DNA from: Soonwooa sp032062245
Lineage (GTDB): Bacteria; Bacteroidota; Bacteroidia; Flavobacteriales; Weeksellaceae
Assembly: GCF_032062245.1 (NCBI RefSeq)
Contig: NZ_DAMBQF010000005.1
Coordinates: 57,006-121,005, forward strand
Direction of reading: 5' to 3'
Length of the DNA: 64,000 nucleotides
Both the position numbers and the translations under genes were made by a program. Below are positions 58,036 through 64,000 of the stretch, piece after piece (the first letter of the stretch is position 1; every line of letters starts with the position of its first letter). Under the pieces are notes generated by a model that did no database searches, was not told the origin of the DNA, and saw nothing but the letters and a program-made list of their open reading frames with translations.

Positions 58036-60048
58036 ATGAATAATAATAAAGGTTTTAATTGGTTTATTCCCATTATTATTTTGGTTATGGTGCTCTTTTT
58101 AGTGCCAGGATTTCTAGGAGATTCTAATGCCAAAAATATCGGTGAGAATGACTTCTATAAGCTTGTCCAGTCTGGTAAGGTTGGAGAAGTTATGGTGTAC
58201 AGAGATACGCCAAAAGCAGAAATTTTTCTTAACAAAGCAGCTAAAGCAGAACAAAAATCTGCCACTAAAAAAGACGAAAATCCATTATCGATGTTGGCAA
58301 TGAAGCCAGGTCCAGATTACACCTTGACATATGGTGATCTTCGTTATTTCCAAGAAAGGTTTAACCAAATCAACTCGGAAGCGCCAGCTGACAAAAAAGC
58401 GACTATGGAATTTGGGACTAGCAAAAGTCCATTCTCTGAGTTATTGTTTACAGCTTTATTCTGGATTGCAATTATGGCATTATTCTACTTTTTCTTATTC
58501 AGAAAAATGGGCGGTGGAGGCGGTCCTGGCGGACAGATATTCTCGATTGGGAAGTCAAGAGCTAAACTTTTTGATGATAAAGAAAAAATTAATGTAACCT
58601 TTAAAGATGTTGCGGGTCTAGAAGGCGCAAAAGAAGAGGTACAAGAAGTTGTAGATTTTCTTAAAAACTCAGAAAAATACACAAAATTAGGAGGTAAAAT
58701 TCCTAAAGGTGTTCTTTTAGTTGGCCCTCCAGGTACTGGTAAAACTTTATTAGCAAAAGCTGTTGCTGGTGAGGCGAAAGTGCCATTTTTCTCTTTGTCT
58801 GGATCAGACTTTGTAGAGATGTTTGTAGGTGTTGGGGCATCTAGAGTTCGTGACTTATTTTCTCAAGCTAAAGCAAAATCGCCAGCTATTATTTTCATTG
58901 ATGAGATTGATGCAATCGGTAGAGCAAGAGGAGGTAAAAACTTTAGCGGTGGTAATGATGAGCGCGAAAATACACTTAATCAGTTGTTAACCGAAATGGA
59001 TGGTTTTGGTACAGATACTAATGTTATCATTATGGCTGCAACCAACCGTGCTGATATTTTGGATAAAGCCTTATTAAGAGCTGGACGTTTTGATAGATCA
59101 ATTTATGTTGACCTTCCAGAACTTCATGAAAGAAGACAAATTTTCGATGTTCACCTACAGAAAATTAAATTAGATCCAGAAGTTGACAGAGATTTCTTAG
59201 CAAAACAAACACCAGGCTTTAGTGGTGCTGATATTGCAAACCTTTGTAACGAAGCTGCACTTATTGCTGCGAGAAATAGTCATGAGGTTGTTACTAAACA
59301 AGATTTCTTAGATGCAGTTGATAGAATTATCGGCGGTCTTGAAAAGAAAAATAAAGCCATTAAACCTTCTGAAAAGAAAAGAATTGCTTTCCACGAAGCT
59401 GGTCACGCAACGGTGTCTTGGTTGACAGAACACGCAGCGCCTTTGTTAAAAGTTACGATTGTGCCAAGAGGACGTTCTTTAGGAGCAGCTTGGTATCTTC
59501 CAGAAGAAAGACAGATTACGACGACAGAACAAATGTTAGACGAAATGTGTTCTTTATTAGGTGGTCGTGCAGCAGAGCAGGTTGCTTTGGGAGATTATTC
59601 TACTGGTGCGCAAAATGACTTAGAAAGAGCTTACAAACAAGCTAATGCAATGGTTACCATTTATGGTTTGAGCGAGAAAGTTGGTCACGTATCTTACTAT
59701 GATAGTTCTGGTCAAAATGATTATGCGTTCTCAAAACCATATTCTGAGAAAACAGCTGAGATTATCGATGACGAAATCCAAAGATTTGTACAAAGTCAAT
59801 ACGAAAGAGCAATCCAAATTCTTACAGATAATCAAGACAAATTAACTGCTTTAGCTAACAAATTATTAGAGAAAGAAGTTATCTTCCGTGAAGATCTTGA
59901 AGAGATTTTCGGAAAAAGAGCTTGGGATCCAGAGTTGACAGAGAAGCCAGTTTCTAACGCAGAAGTTCTTCCTGCAACAGCAACTGAAGCTACTAATGTT
60001 GAACAACAGAACGAAACGCCACAAGCGGAGCCTAAATTAGAACATTAA
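58036..60048 (+). CDS. ftsH: ATP-dependent zinc metalloprotease FtsH
   Basis: A membrane-anchored AAA+ protease that degrades unassembled membrane proteins and regulatory proteins. The 670-residue protein has helix 1 (FIPIIILVMVLFLVPGF), a periplasmic region of about 110 residues, and helix 2 (ELLFTALFWIAIMALFYFFLF). The AAA domain carries Walker A GPPGTGKT, Walker B IIFIDEIDAIG and the second region of homology (NRADILDKALLRAGRFDR). The zinc site HEAGH comes next, with the further Asp ligand near TGAQNDLERA. The C-terminal tail is Glu/Thr/Ala-rich. A terminator follows. Confidence 0.98.
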   Translation: MNNNKGFNWFIPIIILVMVLFLVPGFLGDSNAKNIGENDFYKLVQSGKVGEVMVYRDTPKAEIFLNKAAKAEQKSATKKDENPLSMLAMKPGPDYTLTYGDLRYFQERFNQINSEAPADKKATMEFGTSKSPFSELLFTALFWIAIMALFYFFLFRKMGGGGGPGGQIFSIGKSRAKLFDDKEKINVTFKDVAGLEGAKEEVQEVVDFLKNSEKYTKLGGKIPKGVLLVGPPGTGKTLLAKAVAGEAKVPFFSLSGSDFVEMFVGVGASRVRDLFSQAKAKSPAIIFIDEIDAIGRARGGKNFSGGNDERENTLNQLLTEMDGFGTDTNVIIMAATNRADILDKALLRAGRFDRSIYVDLPELHERRQIFDVHLQKIKLDPEVDRDFLAKQTPGFSGADIANLCNEAALIAARNSHEVVTKQDFLDAVDRIIGGLEKKNKAIKPSEKKRIAFHEAGHATVSWLTEHAAPLLKVTIVPRGRSLGAAWYLPEERQITTTEQMLDEMCSLLGGRAAEQVALGDYSTGAQNDLERAYKQANAMVTIYGLSEKVGHVSYYDSSGQNDYAFSKPYSEKTAEIIDDEIQRFVQSQYERAIQILTDNQDKLTALANKLLEKEVIFREDLEEIFGKRAWDPELTEKPVSNAEVLPATATEATNVEQQNETPQAEPKLEH

Positions 60049-60076
60049 TATTGTTAATTTTCTAAAAAATAACATA

Positions 60077-60122
60077 AAAAATCCTGATTCTTCATCTTTT
60101 ATGTGTGGTAATCGGGATTTTT
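60077..60122 (+). terminator. Intrinsic terminator of ftsH
   Basis: AAAAATCCTGATT/AATCGGGATTTTT arms, with one wobble, surround a 20-base loop. The descending arm ends in T5. Confidence 0.7.
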
Positions 60123-60166
60123 GCTATATTTTTGATTTTTAAATTTCTAATATTACAGATATTTTA

Positions 60167-60174
60167 TATTTTTG
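60167..60174 (+). promoter_or_regulatory. Promoter -7 box for the LUD-cdsA-psd operon
   Basis: TATTTTTG fits TAnnTTTG, 27 bases before the TTG start at 60202. Confidence 0.5.
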
Positions 60175-60201
60175 TAATTGTATCAAAATCTCTGATCGAA
60201 A

Positions 60202-60783
60202 TTGAGTTTATTCAAAAAAATTGTAAATAAGATACTTAACCAACAAGAGGAGGAAGACGATCCTAATGTGACGAAGTTGGGCGACGAATTGCGTGATGCA
60301 GATTTGGACTACAAATTTGCCCAATTGTTTACGCATTCTGGTGGATATTTTAACTATTGTGGAGATGATGCAGAGGCGTTACAGACGCTTAATCAAATTC
60401 TCAAAATAGAAGGTATTACTTCTGTTTTTTGTTGGGATAAGCAATTGCAAGATTTTCTTAATGTTACTAAAACCAAGTACACTTCGCAATTAGAGGAAGA
60501 AAATGATGCTGCTTTTATCACAGCAGAATATCTCATCGCTTTTGATGGTAGAGTTATGTTATCGCATAACAATATTATGCATTACCATTCTTCTAGATTA
60601 CCCGAAAAAATTATTATTATCGCAAATGTTTCGCAAATTGTAACCAATCTTGGTGAAGCGATGATGAAAGTAAAACGTGCTGGTAATCTTAAAAATTTAA
60701 CTTCGATTAGCGGAAGTCAATCAAAACTTGACACACCTAACAAAGACAGTTCAAAACTTTTCTTACTTTTGCTGGAAGATTAA
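60202..60783 (+). CDS. LUD domain-containing protein (LutC/YkgG-like), TTG start
   Basis: A 193-residue cytosolic protein of the LUD (DUF162) fold related to lactate-utilisation LutC. No Fe-S cysteine motif is present, so it is the LutC-like type. Motifs include the central ITAEYLIAFDGRVMLSHNNIMHYHSSRLPEKIIIIANVSQIV, which fits the family's substrate pocket. No lutA or lutB neighbours exist, so a role in lactate use is unsupported. It begins with TTG: no in-frame ATG or GTG lies between the promoter box and the conserved N-terminus. It sits upstream of cdsA and psd. Confidence 0.8.
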   Translation: MSLFKKIVNKILNQQEEEDDPNVTKLGDELRDADLDYKFAQLFTHSGGYFNYCGDDAEALQTLNQILKIEGITSVFCWDKQLQDFLNVTKTKYTSQLEEENDAAFITAEYLIAFDGRVMLSHNNIMHYHSSRLPEKIIIIANVSQIVTNLGEAMMKVKRAGNLKNLTSISGSQSKLDTPNKDSSKLFLLLLED

Positions 60784-60799
60784 TTTTTAAACTTGAACT

Positions 60800-61678
60800 T
60801 TGGATAAAAATCTCATTCAGCGACTTATTTCGGGAGCAATTTATGGTTTAGTCATCATACTTTGTTGTACACCTTTGGGCGAATCATGGCTTAGTCCCAT
60901 CATTCCTGCTGTCAAACAACAATATCTTTTTTACGGATTAATGACATTCTTTATGCTTGTTGGCGTTTGGGAATGTATCCGAATTATGAAATTTGATAAC
61001 GGTATTTACAAATGGCTGGTTTTGCCATTGGTAGCTTTTATTTATTATCAATTTTCAAAACGATTTTTCTATCACGGATTTTTCTTCAATTTTAATTTGT
61101 CAGAAATACTTGCTTTAGGTTTAATTTTAATTGCTTGTATTACACTTTTCAAATTTCCCAAGGAACTTTACTTCGAAAGCGGTAAATTTATTTTTACAGT
61201 TATATATACAGCTTTACCATTTAGTTTTGCATTAGGATTGCCGAGTTTCCGCACATTAGATCCAGTTAACAAGCCTTTCACTTTAGAAGTGATGATGTTG
61301 TTTATTCTCATTTGGAGTAGCGACAGTTTCGCATATTTTACTGGAAAATTTTTTGGTAAACACAAGATGGCACCAACTATTAGTCCTAAAAAAACATGGG
61401 AAGGTTTTGCAGGTGGCGTATTTTTCACATTGATTCTAGGTTTCTTTGTTGAAAAATATTTTCCAGAACTTCGTGGTAATTGGATTATGGTCGGGTTTTT
61501 AGTGTCGATTTTCGCGCCTTTAGGCGATTTGGTAGAAAGCCAATTAAAGCGTTCTTTTGGTGTTAAAGACAGCGGAAACATCATTCCAGGACATGGTGGT
61601 GTGTTAGATAGATTAGACAGTTTCATAATTTGTGCGCCTGTTGTATATTTGTATTTTATTTTAGAAAAATTTGTATAG
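60800..61678 (+). CDS. cdsA: Phosphatidate cytidylyltransferase (TTG start)
   Basis: Makes CDP-diacylglycerol from phosphatidic acid and CTP in the inner membrane, the branch point of phospholipid synthesis. The 292-residue protein has about eight hydrophobic helices. The family signature appears in SQLKRSFGVKDSGNIIPGHG followed by GVLDRLDS, and SPKKTWEGFAGG precedes it. The start is TTG 60800, giving MDKNLIQRLISGAIYG. No ATG is available upstream in frame. It lies 16 bases after the LUD gene and 27 bases before psd. Confidence 0.94.
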   Translation: MDKNLIQRLISGAIYGLVIILCCTPLGESWLSPIIPAVKQQYLFYGLMTFFMLVGVWECIRIMKFDNGIYKWLVLPLVAFIYYQFSKRFFYHGFFFNFNLSEILALGLILIACITLFKFPKELYFESGKFIFTVIYTALPFSFALGLPSFRTLDPVNKPFTLEVMMLFILIWSSDSFAYFTGKFFGKHKMAPTISPKKTWEGFAGGVFFTLILGFFVEKYFPELRGNWIMVGFLVSIFAPLGDLVESQLKRSFGVKDSGNIIPGHGGVLDRLDSFIICAPVVYLYFILEKFV

Positions 61679-61705
61679 AATCTTAAAGGTTCGAAAATAT
61701 AGACT

Positions 61706-62359
61706 ATGAAGCTTCATAAAGAATCCAAAGGCACCTTAACGGTTGCGATTTTAGCCATTTTAATAATTGGAGGTATTTCTATTTACTTTCTAAAAATGTG
61801 GTCATTGTTAATCATCGTTCCATTATTGGTGATTTTAGGATTGGTATTTTGGTTTTTCCGTGTTCCGAACCGTCATATTTTGGAACATGTTGAGAATGTA
61901 ATTGCACCAGTTGACGGTAAGGTTGTAATGATTAAAGAAGTAGTTGAAGATGAATTTTTAAAAGAAAAATGCATTCAGGTTTCTATCTTTATGTCGCCAC
62001 TTAACGTTCATATTTGTCGTTATCCAGTTTCTGGAGATGTTGTTTATAAAAAATATCATCCAGGAAAGTATTTGGTGGCGTGGCACGAAAAATCTTCAAC
62101 AGAAAATGAAAGAACTACAGTTGCCGTAAAAAGTGAAACCAATCATAATGTGGTGTTCCGTCAGATTGCAGGTTACGTTGCGAGACGTATTGTTTTCTAT
62201 TGTAATATCGAGGACAAAGCGAAAGCTGGTCACGAGTTTGGATTTATTAAATTCGGCTCCAGAATGGACGTTTTCTTACCACTTGACACCGAAATCCTTT
62301 GCAAAATCGGAGACAAAACTAAAGGTGGTCTAGATGTCATCGCGAGATTAAGAGATTAA
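61706..62359 (+). CDS. psd: Phosphatidylserine decarboxylase family protein
   Basis: Converts phosphatidylserine to phosphatidylethanolamine at the inner membrane. The 217-residue protein is of the short (archaetidylserine-decarboxylase-like) type. Two N-terminal hydrophobic segments are followed by APVDGKVVMI, SIFMSPLNVHICRYPVSG with the catalytic His, and KFGSRMDVFLP. In the last motif the Gly-Ser bond is the autocatalytic cleavage site that yields the pyruvoyl group. It follows cdsA, so two steps of phosphatidylethanolamine synthesis are together; phosphatidylserine synthase is not in the window. A strong terminator follows. Confidence 0.94.
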   Translation: MKLHKESKGTLTVAILAILIIGGISIYFLKMWSLLIIVPLLVILGLVFWFFRVPNRHILEHVENVIAPVDGKVVMIKEVVEDEFLKEKCIQVSIFMSPLNVHICRYPVSGDVVYKKYHPGKYLVAWHEKSSTENERTTVAVKSETNHNVVFRQIAGYVARRIVFYCNIEDKAKAGHEFGFIKFGSRMDVFLPLDTEILCKIGDKTKGGLDVIARLRD

Positions 62360-62378
62360 TTTTACAATCAATAATATT

Positions 62379-62410
62379 AAAGAGACTTTTTTTGAAAGTC
62401 TCTTTTTTTT
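62379..62410 (+). terminator. Intrinsic terminator of psd
   Basis: A perfect 11-bp stem AAAGAGACTTT/AAAGTCTCTTT with a 5-base loop is followed by five further T residues. Confidence 0.9.
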
Positions 62411-62502
62411 ACCATTCAGTTTCCGAAAATTACCATTCAACATATTTTTTTTCGGTTTAAAATATTTGCGTTTTACTTTTGAAGCATAAATCAAAATCTA
62501 TT

Positions 62503-63297
62503 ATGAAAAACGCACTATTATTTACTTTTGTTCTCGTTTTATTTTCTCAGTTTTCAAAAGCTCAAATGGATGATAAATTTTATCAACCAAGTAAAATTTT
62601 GAAACCAATAGAATTTAAAAATTTTGAAAATATTTCTCTACCAGTTGAATCGGACACAATAACTGCCATTGTCTTAAGACCTGAAACTAAAAGTCTTAAA
62701 AAGACGATTTTGTTTTTTCATGGAGCAGGTGGCAATGTGACGAGTTATCAATTTATGGTAAAGCCTTTGGTGGAAGTCGGTTATCAAGTTGTGATGGTAG
62801 ATTTGCGTGGTTATGGAAAATCTACTGGGACACCAACGCATCTTAATGTCGCTGCTGATGCACAAAAATTTTTTGATGCAATGCTTGTTCGTCCCGATAT
62901 CAAAAACAATAAAATCTATATTTACGGTGCATCTTTAGGAACACAAGTGGCTACAAAAATTGCAAAAGACAATCAAAATAAAATATCAGGATTGATTATC
63001 GACGGTGGCATGTCATCTTTCACGGATATCGCAGCTCATTTTGCACCGCAATACAAAGATGTTATCGAAAAAATGTTGATTTCTCCGTATTCTGTAAAAG
63101 AAGACGTTAAAGCATTAAAAGGTCTTCCAAAGCTTTTTATTTATGGTTCCGAAGACAAAACGGTTCCATTTGAGCAAGGTAAAACTAATTTTGCTAATGC
63201 CGCCGAACCAAAACAATTTTTGGAATACAAAGGCGATCATCTACTTGGCATCAAGGTTATCAAAGATGATATTATCAAAGCCATTTCTAATCTATAA
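62503..63297 (+). CDS. Exported alpha/beta hydrolase
   Basis: A 264-residue hydrolase with a signal peptide (MKNALLFTFVLVLFSQFSKAQ). ATG 62503 is preferred to an upstream TTG, which would put a basic stretch ahead of the signal. The oxyanion segment is FFHGAGGNVTSY. The nucleophile Ser is in IYGASLGTQVA, the Asp in IYGSEDKTVPFEQ, and the His in KGDHLLGI. DLRGYGKSTG is typical of the superfamily. The substrate could be an ester or peptide and cannot be specified. It is monocistronic and convergent with the TPR gene across a shared terminator. Confidence 0.88.
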   Translation: MKNALLFTFVLVLFSQFSKAQMDDKFYQPSKILKPIEFKNFENISLPVESDTITAIVLRPETKSLKKTILFFHGAGGNVTSYQFMVKPLVEVGYQVVMVDLRGYGKSTGTPTHLNVAADAQKFFDAMLVRPDIKNNKIYIYGASLGTQVATKIAKDNQNKISGLIIDGGMSSFTDIAAHFAPQYKDVIEKMLISPYSVKEDVKALKGLPKLFIYGSEDKTVPFEQGKTNFANAAEPKQFLEYKGDHLLGIKVIKDDIIKAISNL

Positions 63298-63301
63298 AAC
63301 C

Positions 63302-63335
63302 AAAAGAGAACCAATTAATTGGTTCTCTTTTTTTT
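63302..63335. terminator. Bidirectional terminator overlapping the TPR gene stop codon
   Basis: A near-perfect palindrome with AAAAGAGAACCAATT/AATTGGTTCTCTTTT arms is followed by more T residues. On the minus strand it includes the last codons and stop of the TPR gene (63315). Confidence 0.85.
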
Positions 63336-63833
63336 CTTTTTGGAAACTTTCTTTTTCGGCATTTTTGACTTCACAAATTTTTCTCGATTTTCCAAAAACT
63401 CGATTATATCCTTATTGTACGAAAATTTTTTCGCTTCCTTAATTGTTTTTAGAGCTTCATCATAATGCTCCAGCTTTTCAAAATATACCGATTTCCAGTA
63501 CAAAATATTCGACTTATCAATGCCTTTTGTTTTAAAACTGAAATCCAACAATTTCAAAGCTTCCTCATAATCCTCGTTGTTTAAAAGGCAAGAAACATAA
63601 TATTTCGGAATCGTTACATTCCCGACATCACACGCAAGAGCTTCCTGAAAATAGGTTTTCGCCTGCTCATAATTTTTCAACTGCTCGCTATATATTCGTC
63701 CCATCAGGCAAAGAGCATCCGAATCTTCCGGATCGTAGGACAAAGCGTAATTCAAGGCTCCCAAGCAATCCGCCAAATTGTACGGATAGCAATCCAAAGC
63801 TTCAAAATAATATTTGTTTTTAGTTAAGCTCAT
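63315..63833 (-). CDS. Tetratricopeptide repeat protein
   Basis: A 172-residue soluble protein built from about four TPR-like helix pairs (CLGALNYALSYDPEDSDALCLMGRIY, YEQAKTYFQEALACDVGN, YEEALKLLDFSFK, YDEALKTIKEAKKF). It ends in a strongly basic tail (KSKMPKKKVSKKKKKR). There is no signal peptide. Such proteins usually serve protein-protein contacts. The poly-Lys tail could bind nucleic acid, but this is inference. Upstream lies a degenerate GC-rich repeat. Confidence 0.8.
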   Translation of the reverse strand: MSLTKNKYYFEALDCYPYNLADCLGALNYALSYDPEDSDALCLMGRIYSEQLKNYEQAKTYFQEALACDVGNVTIPKYYVSCLLNNEDYEEALKLLDFSFKTKGIDKSNILYWKSVYFEKLEHYDEALKTIKEAKKFSYNKDIIEFLENREKFVKSKMPKKKVSKKKKKRTN

Positions 63834-63862
63834 TTTTTTTTACATTATTAAGTTTGTTTTTT

Positions 63863-63949
63863 AGGAGCTGTTTCCCGCTTTCCGCACTCGCTTTTGCAAA
63901 CCTTTCAAAATCCATTGCATTTGCAAAGAGCTCAAACAATTGCTACAAT
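63863..63949. repeat. Degenerate member of the intergenic repeat family, copy 4
   Basis: AGGAGCTGTTTCCCGCTTTCCGC (recalling CTATCCGC of copies 1 and 2) is followed by inner arms CTTTTGCAAA (63891-63900) and TTTGCAAAGAG (63920-63930). It ends in TTGCTACAATG. The plan (ATCTTTT-like arm, centre, AAAAGGA-like arm) matches the other copies, but the centre is different and shorter. The remaining bases to the window end show nothing recognisable. Confidence 0.45.
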
Positions 63950-64000
63950 GGTAAGTTTGCATTAGGATAATTAAGGAAGTAAATTAGTTGATAATATTAA

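Noticed and set aside
1..64000. CRISPR arrays, tRNA/rRNA genes, insertion sequences, prophage or integrase genes
   Set aside because: None could be recognised on either strand; no regular direct-repeat array, transposase motif or cloverleaf-like sequence with CCA was seen.

Overview
The window is a chromosomal segment of a low-GC member of the Bacteroidota, class Flavobacteriia. The Weeksellaceae (Chryseobacterium and relatives) fit best. The reasons are the family set (DUF4835, DUF4271, DUF4296, the divergent flavobacterial RNA polymerase omega subunit, carboxypeptidase-regulatory-domain TonB receptors, RprXY-like two-component pair), recurring TAnnTTTG promoter boxes, and almost no Shine-Dalgarno sequences. 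It is ordinary gene-dense chromosome. I saw no phage, integrase, insertion sequence, CRISPR array, tRNA or rRNA gene. Genus-level placement is inference.

Layout. 1-2.9 kb: the 3' end of ftsZ, a YqeY protein and a bacilliredoxin. 3.3-8.7 kb (minus strand): bamD-rpoZ, then coaBC-DUF4835-recN, with a terminator and new promoter boxes between the two groups. 8.8-11.9 kb: a TetR regulator divergent from tatD-tcdA-rnpA-DUF4126. 11.9-17.7 kb: a TonB-dependent receptor and a DUF5689 surface-lipoprotein candidate, divergent from a secreted endonuclease/exonuclease/phosphatase. This looks like a scavenging locus for nucleic acid or another phosphoester. 17.8-26.3 kb: superoxide dismutase, lepA, a TonB-C-like protein, tadA, coaX and two secreted metallopeptidases (M1, M14).

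26.4-30.2 kb: an NrtR-type Nudix regulator, a TonB receptor and a bifunctional NadR (NMN adenylyltransferase/ribosylnicotinamide kinase). Matching 21-bp palindromes overlap the promoter boxes of both nrtR and the receptor, so this reads as a self-contained NAD-precursor uptake regulon. 30.2-41.4 kb: MlaE/MlaF-type ABC genes with an outer-membrane barrel, a sugar transferase, queE-folD, a methyltransferase-pgi pair, a DUF4349 lipoprotein, an acyl-CoA dehydrogenase and lipoprotein MsrB. 41.4-44.7 kb: a heavy-metal (probably copper) locus with a Cys/His-rich exported protein, an exported HMA protein and a TonB receptor carrying its own N-terminal HMA domain. 44.8-49.9 kb: an L,D-transpeptidase-like protein, an SH3-like protein, a lipoprotein gene interrupted by a stop at codon 4, and a two-component system. 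49.5-53.4 kb: oligopeptidase B, hemD and DUF4271. 53.5-63.8 kb: glycosyltransferase-DUF4296-tgt-LptF/G, birA, rsfS-ftsH, LUD-cdsA-psd, an alpha/beta hydrolase and a TPR protein.

Non-coding structure includes four members of a GC-rich intergenic repeat, one 107-bp imperfect palindrome, about 17 intrinsic terminators and about 20 TAnnTTTG boxes. Several boxes decide between alternative start codons. Family assignments rest on motifs read by eye. No database search was run.
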